Positions 33,740-42,762 of a DNA stretch of 64,000 nt are shown piece after piece. The stretch covers positions 1,674,001-1,738,000 of the forward strand of contig NZ_CP016364.1 in NCBI RefSeq assembly GCF_001888185.1. The letters run 5' to 3'. How positions within the stretch are numbered: position 1 is the stretch's first letter; the number at the start of each line of letters is the position of its first letter. The notes beneath the pieces are model-generated. The model was given only the letters and a program-made list of their open reading frames with translations, made no database searches and was not told where the DNA came from. The translations under genes were made by a program, and so were the position numbers. Source of the DNA: Phaeobacter porticola (GTDB lineage Bacteria > Pseudomonadota > Alphaproteobacteria > Rhodobacterales > Rhodobacteraceae).

Positions 33740-36691
33740 CTAAATCAGAATGCGCAGGCCCAGATTGTTGTCATTGGCAACCAGATCCACAAGGGCCTGC
33801 ACCTTCTGTGGGGGCGAATCCCCCGCCCCAATGGCCAGAGTCAGCCCGGCTGCCGGATCGGTATTGGCGCGATCCTCCACCTGGCTCACTTCGACCAGCA
33901 CCACCAGCTGTAATCCGGGCGCAGCTGTGTTGCGTGCGGAGGTGACCAATTGCGTGATCTGCTGCTCGTCGCTATCGCTTAACTCCTGTACCTGCGTTGC
34001 GGTGATACCCGGCAAGGTCAGATCCAGCGTCTGTGCCAACCATTGCACGCTGCGGTCCATCACGCGCGCCAGTGGCTGATCCTCAAGCACCCATCCGGCC
34101 CAGAGCCGCAGGGTTGTAGCATTCGCAGTCACGGATCCCCTATTGCCAATCGTCGGCAGCAGGGTCGGCATCGTCCAGTCGGCATTCGCCGCCCAGTGTA
34201 GCGACACTGGCAAGTAGCTCCCTGCCCCGACCTGGACCGGTCCATCGCCAGTTGGAAACACCTCCGCCCGCCTGTCGCGGATATAGAGATCGACCAAGGG
34301 TGGTGCCCCGGCCTCACTGCTGACCAAGGCAGGATCGTCTGGGAACATGCCCATAATCTCAAACGCCCAACGCGCGACCTTGTGCGAAGTGGCAGGCGCC
34401 CAATCTGCTCCGCCCCGTGGCAATGGCACCAGCGCTGGCGCGCTCCAACCCGCAGCCTCCATCCCGCTCTCCAGCATTTCAGCCCGCGATGGTGATTGCG
34501 CCAGTCCGGCGAGCGCTTGCATCAGCAGATAGAGCGTCATGTCAGATGCGCGGGTGCGTTGCGCCCAGTCTGCCTCATCGCCGCTCAATGTATCGCCACC
34601 AAGGGCCCGGTACAGCAGGAATATCGACGATGACAGGATTTGTTCGGTCAGATAGGCTTTATGCTCGGTGCCCGACGGTGGTGGATCCTCTACCACCGAC
34701 CGGTTCAGCAACCCGTACCAGCCCCACCCCAGCGCTGGTGTCCGATCATGGCGACGCGGCGCAAAAATAAACGGAAAGGTCCAGCCCCGCATCTTCGGGT
34801 CACCCGCATAGGTGGGGCTGGACAGATCCGACAACGGATCAAAATACACCGCCGCCAGAGCATCACCGGCGCTGTGAGCGAAGTCAAATTCCAGCTGACC
34901 AATGCGCGCGGCCAGAAGGTAGTGACCAAACTCATGCAGCATCCAACGCCCGCTACTGGCAAAGCCCAGCGGCTCCAATTGGCTCTGCGGTGTTCCCGCC
35001 CCCACCCGCGCCCAGCGGTTCAAATTGGCCAAGGCCAGATGCATATCAATGCTGGGCTTGCTCTGGATGGCCGCATTCACGGCCACTTCATATCGCACCT
35101 GCGCATTGATGGTGCGCCCATTGCGCCCTGGTCCCGGCACAATGCCCGACCGGTAGTGCACCGACAGCGGCCCGTCAGCCGTCGCCACATAGCTTTCGGG
35201 GGTGATGCCCATTCCACGCATACTGTCAAAAAACGCCTTACTGTTCCAATAGGCGCTGATCGCACTAGAAAGATTGCGGCGCGGTGGAACGTTCGTGACA
35301 TCCATGGGTGGCAGCGCCTTTGGCAGATTACTATCACCATCGCCAGGTACAAACCGGGGACAATTGCGCACAACATAGGCCGGTTGCTGCATCTTCAGCC
35401 CGGTGCCAATCTCGATGGCAACGGTCTCGCGAAACAGGTCAAGAACGCTATCCTCTCGTGTTGGCCGCCGCCAGGCAAGCGGGGGGGATGGATGGTCCGG
35501 CGCAACCGCAGCACGCCAATCCGGCGGCGGCACCGGAAACACACGCACGAATGGCGCAATTGGCGGCAGCCCGCCACCGGCAACCGCATGGCTAACCAGT
35601 GGCGCGCGTTTGATCGAAACCAGCTCGACCGAATTCTGCCCTGGATCATCCATTCGGACGCGCACCGTTAGCCGGTAGCTCAGCGGGGAATGGCGCGGGG
35701 TTTCCAGCCCCCTCGCCAGTAGCGTCAAGGTCATTTCCCAGGCCCCGTCAGCCACATTGGCAGGATCCGCAGAAAATTGGATATCACGCAGCAGTAAGGA
35801 GCTAGCCTCGACCCCGCTGCGTTTGGCGATATCCTCATCAAGGAGCGACAGCATCCGGCCGACGGAGGCACGTGCCGCCGTGCTGGCCACTGGCGCATCA
35901 TTTTCACCACTGGCCCCGACCGGCTGATCAGCAGTATTGAGCGGTTCGGTCGCGCTGGTCGGCATGGTATCGGCGACGCTGCCGTCGCCGGGCAAAAAGC
36001 CAACAGGCACCCCGGACAGCGATTGCGTTAACCCGGTGAGGATCCTTTGCCGTTCTGCATCACTTGACTCAGCCAAAAGCGACGACAGGGTACTGTTGTC
36101 GCCACCTGGAAATTCTGCCGTTAGCCCGCGTATGATCAGATCGTAGCCAGCCGCTGTCTTGCGGATCTCAATCGGTACGCGAAATCCAGCTGAGGGAAAA
36201 CGCAGAAAAAATGCGGGCATCATCGGATTTTCCAGCCCTTCCGTCGCCACCAGAATGATCGTTGCAGGCAAGGCTCCGCCATCGTTGCGCGACAGGTTCC
36301 AGCTGGCAATCTGCCCCTGTAAACGGCTGAGCGGACCGTCAATCTGCGGCCAGATATCACACCAACGCAGCAGGCTGCGTGACGAGGCGACGTCTGCCAA
36401 CATTGCCAACATCGGATCCGTCTCGCCCAGAGGTGGCTTTGCTGCGTTCACATAGGCGTTAAGCTGGGTAAGATAATGCTCTGCAGCCTTGCTCAATGCC
36501 GCAAGATCAACCTTGCCATCGCTGCCGCCCACCGTTGCCGAGGCGATGTAAGGCGTGGTTGGATGTGCAATCAGCCGCGAGGGCCGTCGCGATCCGGGAT
36601 ACTGTCGCTCATATCGCAGCCAGGCGCGCGGTGTCTTACTTGAGACATTTGCGACCGGAGGCCATTTACCCGGAACTGTCACTTTTGCCAT
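33740..36691 (-). CDS. large HEFGH metallopeptidase-like protein, otherwise unknown
   Basis: A 983-residue protein without signal peptide or membrane helices. Residues about 586-590 are HEFGH, a zinc HExxH motif, followed by LEFDFAHSAGDALAAVYFDP, where the later Asp/His could supply further ligands, as in some large bacterial HEFGH proteins. The N-terminal 500 residues (KWPPVANVSSKTPRAWLRYE..) look like a mixed-beta domain; the C-terminal 200 resemble beta-sandwich and have LVSSEAGAPPLVDLYIRDRR. It faces the haloperoxidase gene tail-to-tail at 10 bp. The zinc motif is solid; peptidase activity and substrate are inferred. It could act on an extracellular or self-produced peptide. Confidence 0.65.
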   Translation of the reverse strand: MAKVTVPGKWPPVANVSSKTPRAWLRYERQYPGSRRPSRLIAHPTTPYIASATVGGSDGKVDLAALSKAAEHYLTQLNAYVNAAKPPLGETDPMLAMLADVASSRSLLRWCDIWPQIDGPLSRLQGQIASWNLSRNDGGALPATIILVATEGLENPMMPAFFLRFPSAGFRVPIEIRKTAAGYDLIIRGLTAEFPGGDNSTLSSLLAESSDAERQRILTGLTQSLSGVPVGFLPGDGSVADTMPTSATEPLNTADQPVGASGENDAPVASTAARASVGRMLSLLDEDIAKRSGVEASSLLLRDIQFSADPANVADGAWEMTLTLLARGLETPRHSPLSYRLTVRVRMDDPGQNSVELVSIKRAPLVSHAVAGGGLPPIAPFVRVFPVPPPDWRAAVAPDHPSPPLAWRRPTREDSVLDLFRETVAIEIGTGLKMQQPAYVVRNCPRFVPGDGDSNLPKALPPMDVTNVPPRRNLSSAISAYWNSKAFFDSMRGMGITPESYVATADGPLSVHYRSGIVPGPGRNGRTINAQVRYEVAVNAAIQSKPSIDMHLALANLNRWARVGAGTPQSQLEPLGFASSGRWMLHEFGHYLLAARIGQLEFDFAHSAGDALAAVYFDPLSDLSSPTYAGDPKMRGWTFPFIFAPRRHDRTPALGWGWYGLLNRSVVEDPPPSGTEHKAYLTEQILSSSIFLLYRALGGDTLSGDEADWAQRTRASDMTLYLLMQALAGLAQSPSRAEMLESGMEAAGWSAPALVPLPRGGADWAPATSHKVARWAFEIMGMFPDDPALVSSEAGAPPLVDLYIRDRRAEVFPTGDGPVQVGAGSYLPVSLHWAANADWTMPTLLPTIGNRGSVTANATTLRLWAGWVLEDQPLARVMDRSVQWLAQTLDLTLPGITATQVQELSDSDEQQITQLVTSARNTAAPGLQLVVLVEVSQVEDRANTDPAAGLTLAIGAGDSPPQKVQALVDLVANDNNLGLRILI

Positions 36692-37053
36692 CTCATCCCC
36701 CTCGCATGCGCTAGTGGCGCTGCTGTGTCTGCACGTTTCTCAATGCTCGACATCCTCAGGATGACGCCCGACATGCGCTGCGCGACCATGATCTGTCGTG
36801 GCGCTGCACGGGGCCAAATGGCTCTTCTGACCATTTTCTTGTGGGGAGGCAGATCCCCTTATGAGAGCTCCCACATCTTTAGCCTAGCACATCTGCGGGA
36901 TCGGAAGTAGGTGCGCCTCAGCCAAGATTGACCGCTGTTTTGTTTGGTGTGGTTCGCGGCGAAAGGCCAGGTCGCCCGCGCTGAAAAAAATCGCAAAGCG
37001 GCGCATTTTTCCTCTGGACGCGCCAGATTTCACGCCATATATCAACCCCACAT
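36692..37053. other. intergenic gap upstream of the metallopeptidase-like gene and tRNA-Asn
   Basis: About 360 bp without a supported gene. It includes a short GGGGA/TCCCC inverted repeat near 36842-36860 and presumably the promoters for the leftward metallopeptidase gene and the rightward tRNA. Nothing else was recognised. Confidence 0.45.
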
Positions 37054-37128
37054 TCCGGCGTAGCTCAGCGGTAGAGCAGTTGACTGTTAATCAATTGGTC
37101 GTAGGTTCGATCCCTACCGCCGGAGCCA
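37054..37128 (+). tRNA. tRNA-Asn (anticodon GTT)
   Basis: The acceptor stem TCCGGCG pairs with CGCCGGA, with G as discriminator and an encoded CCA at 37126-37128. The D arm (TAGCTCAGCGGTAGAGCA), the anticodon stem-loop with GTT in CTGTTAA, and the T arm with GGTTCGATCC are all canonical. Confidence 0.97.
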
Positions 37129-37136
37129 AAAATTTC

Positions 37137-37175
37137 AAGGGCTTAGCGTTTTTCGCTAAGCCCTTATTTGGTTTT
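37137..37175 (+). terminator. terminator after tRNA-Asn
   Basis: AAGGGCTTAGCG and CGCTAAGCCCTT form a perfect 12-bp stem around TTTTT, followed by a T-rich run. It lies 9 bp after the tRNA. Confidence 0.9.
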
Positions 37176-37317
37176 AGCCAACGCACCTCAATGATCCGCC
37201 GTGCAAGGTATTCGACACTATTTGAATACCCAGCACCATCTTCCAATCTACACTCGTGGCCCGCTCAGCGCGTGCGAGCGATACCAGAGGATACATCCGA
37301 GAGACGGTGCCGCGCTC

Positions 37318-38571
37318 TTAGGGCAGCAGTGGCGTTGTGGTTGTTTTCAAACCCGCGACATGGCTCATCTGAGTGGCACCAAGGGGCAACAGGCAAGCTT
37401 GTAGTGAATGATAAATATCGGGTTTTCCGTTAAAAATCGTCCGCGTCACCTGCCCTTGCGGGTCGATTTCCGGGTACCACCCCCCATGATCTTTGTCGAT
37501 AAAATGTGTCTCGGCAAAGTGCCATAGTCGCCTGTACCACAGCTCATCTTCAGGGCGCGCCTCCAGTTTGATCAGCGTTGCGACCGCGCCAATGGCTTCG
37601 GTCACGGGCCACCAAAAACGATTGTCCATCGCAACCTTGCCGTCAAAATCAAGCGTATAGGCAAATCCGCCATCAGGCAGCCAGGCCTCTGCCAGTGCAC
37701 GTTCAATCAGCAGGCGGGCACGATCGGGCGCAGTGTCATCGCGCCGCCCCGTCAGATCCCAATGCTGCAACAGCAGGCGACCCAGCTCAAACGAATGGCC
37801 CGGCGTTGTACCGGCCGGGCGGAACATCGGATCCCCTGCATAAGCCTGATCAATCTGCCAACCCTCGGTATAATGCTCTGGCAAACGCCAGCCATGCTGC
37901 GGCGCGATGTGACCGATGAAGAAGTCCAGGATATGACCCGCACGGGTCAAAAACACCGTCTCCCCCGTTGCTTCATAGGCTGTCAACAGCGCCTCCACCC
38001 CGTGCATATTGGCATTCATACCCCGATATGTTGAAAACGGCGTCCAGTCCCGGTTCCACTCATCCGCGAACCGCCGAGCAGCTGGCTCCCAGAACCGTTT
38101 GTCCAATACCTCAGCGACGTCGCTGAGCAGTGCATCGGCGTCAGGGTGACCCGCCAGTTTCGCAGTAGATGCGGCCAGTAAGACAAAGACATGGCCATAG
38201 GCCAGCTTGCGATCATCGGCGACGTCGCGCTCCGACAGCGCCCAGAGATATCCGCCGTGGGTACTGTCCTTATGATGACTGTTCAGATAGGCGATCCCAT
38301 GGTCAACAATCCGGTCCGCATCCGCATAGCCACAGATATGGGCAAGCCCATAAGAATGCACCATCCGTGTCGTGGTGTGCAGCTGCTGCTTCGTATCTGC
38401 TAGCGGTTGACCTGTAGCATCCAAGGTGTGAAACCCCGGCCCTTCGCCAAGGCTCGCCGCAAAAAAAGCCAGTTGCCGCCTGGCATCTGCACGCAGAAAA
38501 TCCCGGTGATGCGGATCTTCCAACCAGAGGCCGGGCGCATCCAGCGCTCCGACTTGGGGTGACGTGGTCAT
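37318..38571 (-). CDS. AGE-family sugar isomerase/epimerase (YihS/mannose isomerase-like)
   Basis: A 417-residue (alpha/alpha)6-barrel enzyme of the N-acylglucosamine 2-epimerase family. Motifs fit the aldose-ketose isomerase branch (YihS, mannose isomerase): RMVHSYGLAHICG, STYRGMNANMHGVEALL, DNRFWWPVTEAIGA and GKPDIYHSLQACLLP, holding the catalytic His and Glu residues. Known members isomerise mannose or sulfoquinovose. It is the last gene of a leftward operon with a full sugar ABC transporter, so the imported sugar is its likely substrate. The kinase and aldolase of a sulfoquinovose pathway are not present, so that assignment is only one possibility. Confidence 0.85.
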   Translation of the reverse strand: MTTSPQVGALDAPGLWLEDPHHRDFLRADARRQLAFFAASLGEGPGFHTLDATGQPLADTKQQLHTTTRMVHSYGLAHICGYADADRIVDHGIAYLNSHHKDSTHGGYLWALSERDVADDRKLAYGHVFVLLAASTAKLAGHPDADALLSDVAEVLDKRFWEPAARRFADEWNRDWTPFSTYRGMNANMHGVEALLTAYEATGETVFLTRAGHILDFFIGHIAPQHGWRLPEHYTEGWQIDQAYAGDPMFRPAGTTPGHSFELGRLLLQHWDLTGRRDDTAPDRARLLIERALAEAWLPDGGFAYTLDFDGKVAMDNRFWWPVTEAIGAVATLIKLEARPEDELWYRRLWHFAETHFIDKDHGGWYPEIDPQGQVTRTIFNGKPDIYHSLQACLLPLGATQMSHVAGLKTTTTPLLP

Positions 38572-38594
38572 AGCACTCTCCTTTGTGCTGGCGC

Positions 38595-39662
38595 TTACGC
38601 CGCGGGCCGGAGGGCAACGCCCTTGGCATCAAAAATATGCGCGTTCTGAGTTTGGACGCGCAGGCCAAGCCGATCCCCGTTGCGCACGGGGATATTGCCA
38701 TGTTTACGAACCAAGAGTGGCCCCAAACCTTCGACATTGGCATAAATATTTGTGTCCGATCCCAAACGTTCGACCACATCGGCGACCGCTGTCAGATCGC
38801 CCTCTCCAGGGTTTACCACATCCAGATGCTCTGGCCGGATCCCCAGATCGACAGCCGAGGTGGTGTCGCGCATATGGTCCAGCGTCAGCATCATACCGTT
38901 CCTGGCCATGATACCACTGTCAGCCCCCGCTACGGGCAAGATGTTCATTGTGGGTGAGCCAATAAACTGGGCCACGAACTTGTTGGCGGGACGCTCGTAT
39001 AGATCAAGTGGGGACCCCACCTGCTGAATGTCGCCGCCGTTCAGCACAACGATACGGTCGGCCAGTGTCAAGGCTTCGACCTGATCATGGGTAACATAGA
39101 TCATCGTCGCCCCCAGCTGCTGGTGCAGCCGCGCGATCTCCAGCCGCATTTCAACCCGCAGGGCGGCATCCAGATTGGACAGCGGCTCATCAAACAGGAA
39201 CGCGCGGGGGTCGCGAATGATCGCGCGTCCCATGGCAACGCGCTGACGTTGACCGCCAGACAGCGCCTTGGGCAACCGGTCCACCAGTTTCGACAGGCCA
39301 AGCGTCTCTGCTGCTTGGGCGACACGGGACTTGCGTTCCTCGGCGGGATCTTTGCGGATCTCCATGGAGAAACCCATGTTTCGTGCCACATCCATATGCG
39401 GATAAAGAGCATAGGATTGGAACACCATCGCAATGTCGCGATCACGGGGGCGCACATCATTCATGCGCTCGCCGTCGATCTTGAAGTCACCGGCGGTGAT
39501 CGGCTCCAGCCCGGCAATCATCCGCAGCAGCGTGGACTTGCCGCAGCCAGAAGGCCCCACCAGCACGATGAACTCCCCGTCCTGAATATCAAGGTTGATG
39601 TCGCGCAGGACTTCCACCCCGCCGTAGCGTTTGACCACATCTCTCAGTTCGATACGTGCCAT
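38595..39662 (-). CDS. carbohydrate ABC transporter ATP-binding protein (UgpC/MsmK-like)
   Basis: A 355-residue ATPase of CUT1 sugar importers. Walker A is VGPSGCGKSTLLRM (about 36-49), the signature LSGGQRQRVAMGRA, Walker B AFLFDEPLSNLDA, and the switch His THDQVEAL. A C-terminal regulatory OB domain (about 240-355) is present, as in MalK/UgpC. It is 11 bp downstream of the second permease gene and 23 bp upstream of the isomerase gene, so it belongs to the same operon. Confidence 0.93.
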   Translation of the reverse strand: MARIELRDVVKRYGGVEVLRDINLDIQDGEFIVLVGPSGCGKSTLLRMIAGLEPITAGDFKIDGERMNDVRPRDRDIAMVFQSYALYPHMDVARNMGFSMEIRKDPAEERKSRVAQAAETLGLSKLVDRLPKALSGGQRQRVAMGRAIIRDPRAFLFDEPLSNLDAALRVEMRLEIARLHQQLGATMIYVTHDQVEALTLADRIVVLNGGDIQQVGSPLDLYERPANKFVAQFIGSPTMNILPVAGADSGIMARNGMMLTLDHMRDTTSAVDLGIRPEHLDVVNPGEGDLTAVADVVERLGSDTNIYANVEGLGPLLVRKHGNIPVRNGDRLGLRVQTQNAHIFDAKGVALRPAA

Positions 39663-39673
39663 GATCGGGCCTC

Positions 39674-40525
39674 CTATCCTTTGACCGCGCCGGACGTGAG
39701 GCCCTGCACGAGGTAACGTTGAATAAAGATGAAAAACAGGCAGCTTGGCACCAGCGCCAGCACGCCGGCCGCCATCATCTGTCCCCAGTCCACCGAGAAT
39801 TTTGACACGAAGGTCAGCAATCCCACGGGGAAAGTCATCGCGTCATTCTTCGAAATCAGCATCAGGGCAAACAGCAGCTCTGACCAGGCGGCGGTAAAAA
39901 CAAAGCCCAGCGTCGCGCCCAGTCCCGGCAGCGTCAGCGGGAACACCACGGTGCGCAGCGCCTGGAACCGCGTACAGCCATCCATCATTGCCGCCTCTTC
40001 CAGATCCTTGGGGATCCCATCAAAAAATGACTGCATCAGGAAGGTTGCAAACGGGATATTGAAGGCGGTGTAGACGACAATCAGCGACGTGAGCGAATTC
40101 AGCAGGCCAAGGCCGGCAACGATTTTGTAGATCGGTGCAATGATCATCAACAGTGGGAACATCTGAGTGATCAGCATCACTGCGATGATGATCCGCTTGC
40201 CTGCAAAGACAAAGCGTGAAAAGGCATAGCCCGCCCCGGCGGCGATCAGCGTGGTAAACAATGCTGTGCCCAGCGACACCGTTAGTGAATTGCCGAAATA
40301 GGCCAGGAAATCCGTCTCAAACAGGACCGTGGCAAAGTTCTCAAAGGTGATCGCACTGGGCACCATTCTTGTGCCCTCTGAATAGATCAGCGTATCGGGT
40401 GTGACGGCGATCTTGGCGAGCCAGTAAAGCGGGAACAATGCAAAGCCCAGATAGAACGCAAGAGCGGCGTATTTGCCAAGCGTCATCGCCGGGTGGCGTT
40501 GTGCAATACGTGCAGCGGTTGCCAT
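39674..40525 (-). CDS. carbohydrate ABC transporter permease (second)
   Basis: A 283-residue inner-membrane permease with six hydrophobic segments and the EAA loop LEEAAMMDGCTRFQALRTVVFPLTLPG that docks on the ATPase (near residue 185). The start at 40525 has GAGGAGA six bases upstream; the reading to 40582 overlaps the first permease and is not needed. It pairs with the 40536 protein as a MalG/MalF-type heterodimer. Confidence 0.9.
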   Translation of the reverse strand: MATAARIAQRHPAMTLGKYAALAFYLGFALFPLYWLAKIAVTPDTLIYSEGTRMVPSAITFENFATVLFETDFLAYFGNSLTVSLGTALFTTLIAAGAGYAFSRFVFAGKRIIIAVMLITQMFPLLMIIAPIYKIVAGLGLLNSLTSLIVVYTAFNIPFATFLMQSFFDGIPKDLEEAAMMDGCTRFQALRTVVFPLTLPGLGATLGFVFTAAWSELLFALMLISKNDAMTFPVGLLTFVSKFSVDWGQMMAAGVLALVPSCLFFIFIQRYLVQGLTSGAVKG

Positions 40526-40535
40526 GGGTGTCTCC

Positions 40536-41486
40536 TCAGATCTTGACCAGCCGCTTGCGTATCCACAGCAGGATAACAGCATAGGCCAGCAGGATGATCA
40601 GCAGCGCCACCGCGACGGTCGAGGCATAGCCAAAGTCCAATTTGCGGAACGCAGTAGTGAAAATATAGGTCGACAGGATCTGCGTGGAATTGGCCGGTCC
40701 GCCCCCCGTCATCACAAAGATCAAATCGGCAAAGTTGGCGATCCAGATTGTGCGCAGCATGACGGTGATGGCGATCATCGGTGCCAGAAACGGCAGCGTG
40801 ATCTTGGTGAAACTCTGCCACGGGCTGGCACCGTCGATCTCTGCGGCCTCATACAGCTCACCCGGAATGGATTGCAGTGCGGCCAGCAAAGTGATCGCGA
40901 AGAACGGCACACCAAACCAGATATTGGCAGTGATAGGGCCCCAGATGGCCAGATCGGGATCGCCGAGAATATTATAGGGCTCAGACAGCAGCCCCAAAGC
41001 GGCCAGCCAATGCGGGATAGGCCCGATCACCGGGTTGAACAGCCATGCCCAGGTCAGCGCCGACAGGAATGTTGGCACAGCCCAAGGAAGGAACACCAGG
41101 GCCTGAAACAGTTTCTTGCCAAAAAACTGCGTGTTCAACAGCATCGCCAACCCCAGCCCAAGGAAAAACTGAAAGCAGATCGACCAGAAGGTCCAGAAAA
41201 ATGTGTTCTCCATGGCGATCCAGAATTTCCGGTCCGTCCAGAGCTTTTGATAGTTGTCAAATCCCACCCAGCCAGTTGCAAAGGGGTTGAGAAGTTCAAT
41301 CGACTGAAAGGAATAGGAAATCCCGACAATCAATGGGATCAGCATAACAGAGCAAATCAGTAGGATCATCGGCGACAGATATAGGAAAGGCTCAACCATA
41401 TACTGCCAGTAGAGCGAGCGTCGTGCCCCGGTTCCCCCGGGCACAACGTTTTTCTGGGCGCGCGCAATCACTGCTTCGCCTGCCAT
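40536..41486 (-). CDS. carbohydrate ABC transporter permease (first)
   Basis: A 316-residue permease with six to seven hydrophobic segments and the EAA loop LYEAAEIDGASPWQSFTKITLPFL (near residue 210), typical of MalF-type CUT1 permeases. The chosen ATG overlaps the end of the binding-protein gene by 19 bp in another frame; a later in-frame GTG is possible because the ribosome site is weak. Confidence 0.88.
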   Translation of the reverse strand: MAGEAVIARAQKNVVPGGTGARRSLYWQYMVEPFLYLSPMILLICSVMLIPLIVGISYSFQSIELLNPFATGWVGFDNYQKLWTDRKFWIAMENTFFWTFWSICFQFFLGLGLAMLLNTQFFGKKLFQALVFLPWAVPTFLSALTWAWLFNPVIGPIPHWLAALGLLSEPYNILGDPDLAIWGPITANIWFGVPFFAITLLAALQSIPGELYEAAEIDGASPWQSFTKITLPFLAPMIAITVMLRTIWIANFADLIFVMTGGGPANSTQILSTYIFTTAFRKLDFGYASTVAVALLIILLAYAVILLWIRKRLVKI

Positions 41487-42724
41487 TTGGCATATTCAGC
41501 GGTCAAAAGATCTGCCCATTCGTCTGCCAGATCCTGCGCACTGCGCTGACCCAACAGGGCCTCCTGGCTGGTTTCCAGAACCACGGTGCTGCCGAAATAG
41601 CCCCATTTCTCCAGATAGGTCGGCATGCTGGTCGGCTCATACTGCGCGCCGTTCAGTTCCTTGAACCAGCCGGCGTACTGCTCGGTCTGGAAATAGGGAT
41701 CCTGATCCGCGCCTTTGTGCACCGGGATCACGCCAACGCGCTTGGCCCAGGTGCCATTGGCCTCGGGTGCAGACAGCGCCGCCACCAGATCGAACGCCTC
41801 CTCTTCATGTTCTGTCGCGTTAAAGATAGACCAGCCAGCAAATCCAATTGTCGGGAAGGCCTTACCCGAGGGGCCGACCGGCATCGGAATCACGGCAAAA
41901 TCCTCGGCTGGCATCCGTTCAGAGATCGCGATCAACGCATCCGGGTCTTGATCAAGGAAGGCGCAAGTGCCGGAATAGAACCCTGCAACGATCTCGTTAA
42001 AGCCCCAGCTGACTGAATCCTTGGGGGCATAGCCCTTTTGATACATGTCGAGCAGGAACTGGATGCCTTCGACCGAGCCGGGCTCATTCATGCGGCTTTT
42101 GCCATCTTCGGTGAAGAATTCATTGGTGCCATTCATGGCTGCGGCCATCATTACCCAACCATTGGTGCCACCGGGGCCGCCACGCAGACAGTAACCGGAT
42201 TTGCCATCCAGTTCCGACACCGCAGCCGAAGCCGCCATGAACTCAGCCATTGTTTCCGGCGGCTCGACTCCGGCTTCGGCCAACAGTTTCTTGTTGTAGA
42301 ACATCGCCCGCAGATAGAACCCGTATGGGATCATATAGAGATCGCCAGACTGACTGCCCATCGCCACCGTCTTGTCGGTGAGGGTCGCACCATGTTCCCA
42401 GCCTGCAACGTGATCCGTCAGACTGGCCAACTGACCAGACCCCGCATAAAGCGCCTGCCAAGTGTCTGGCATTTCGACCACATCGGGAATGTCCCCCCCG
42501 GCCACCATGGTGGCGAGCTTTTCAAACGCCTGCCCCCACGGCAGACTGATGATTTCAACAGAGACATCGGGATTGGCGGCCTCAAACCCATCTACAATCC
42601 CTTGAAGCACCTTGGTGCGTTCTGGACTGGTGATGACCTCGACCAGTTTCAGTGTTGTCTCGGCATAGGCGGCAGAGCCCATCAACATGGCTGCCGTCGT
42701 AATCCCTGTCAGAAATTTTTTCAT
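41468..42724 (-). CDS. carbohydrate ABC transporter substrate-binding protein
   Basis: A 418-residue periplasmic protein of the family 1 extracellular sugar-binding type. The signal peptide is MKKFLTGITTAAMLMGSAAYA; the mature part begins ETTLKLVEVITSPER, and PDVVEMPDTWQALYAGSGQL is the usual conserved block near residue 80. Two Cys (GYCLRGG and GTCAFLD) may form a disulfide. It precedes the two permeases and the ATPase. Ligand type is a carbohydrate by family; identity is unknown. Confidence 0.92.
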   Translation of the reverse strand: MKKFLTGITTAAMLMGSAAYAETTLKLVEVITSPERTKVLQGIVDGFEAANPDVSVEIISLPWGQAFEKLATMVAGGDIPDVVEMPDTWQALYAGSGQLASLTDHVAGWEHGATLTDKTVAMGSQSGDLYMIPYGFYLRAMFYNKKLLAEAGVEPPETMAEFMAASAAVSELDGKSGYCLRGGPGGTNGWVMMAAAMNGTNEFFTEDGKSRMNEPGSVEGIQFLLDMYQKGYAPKDSVSWGFNEIVAGFYSGTCAFLDQDPDALIAISERMPAEDFAVIPMPVGPSGKAFPTIGFAGWSIFNATEHEEEAFDLVAALSAPEANGTWAKRVGVIPVHKGADQDPYFQTEQYAGWFKELNGAQYEPTSMPTYLEKWGYFGSTVVLETSQEALLGQRSAQDLADEWADLLTAEYAKWQAKQ

Positions 42725-42762
42725 TTTACCCTTCCCTTATGTTTACTTTGAGCACTGCTGGC

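Noticed and set aside
37080-37433. ORF starting inside tRNA-Asn and running rightward
   Set aside because: It begins inside the tRNA anticodon arm and crosses a strong terminator; there is no ribosome site.
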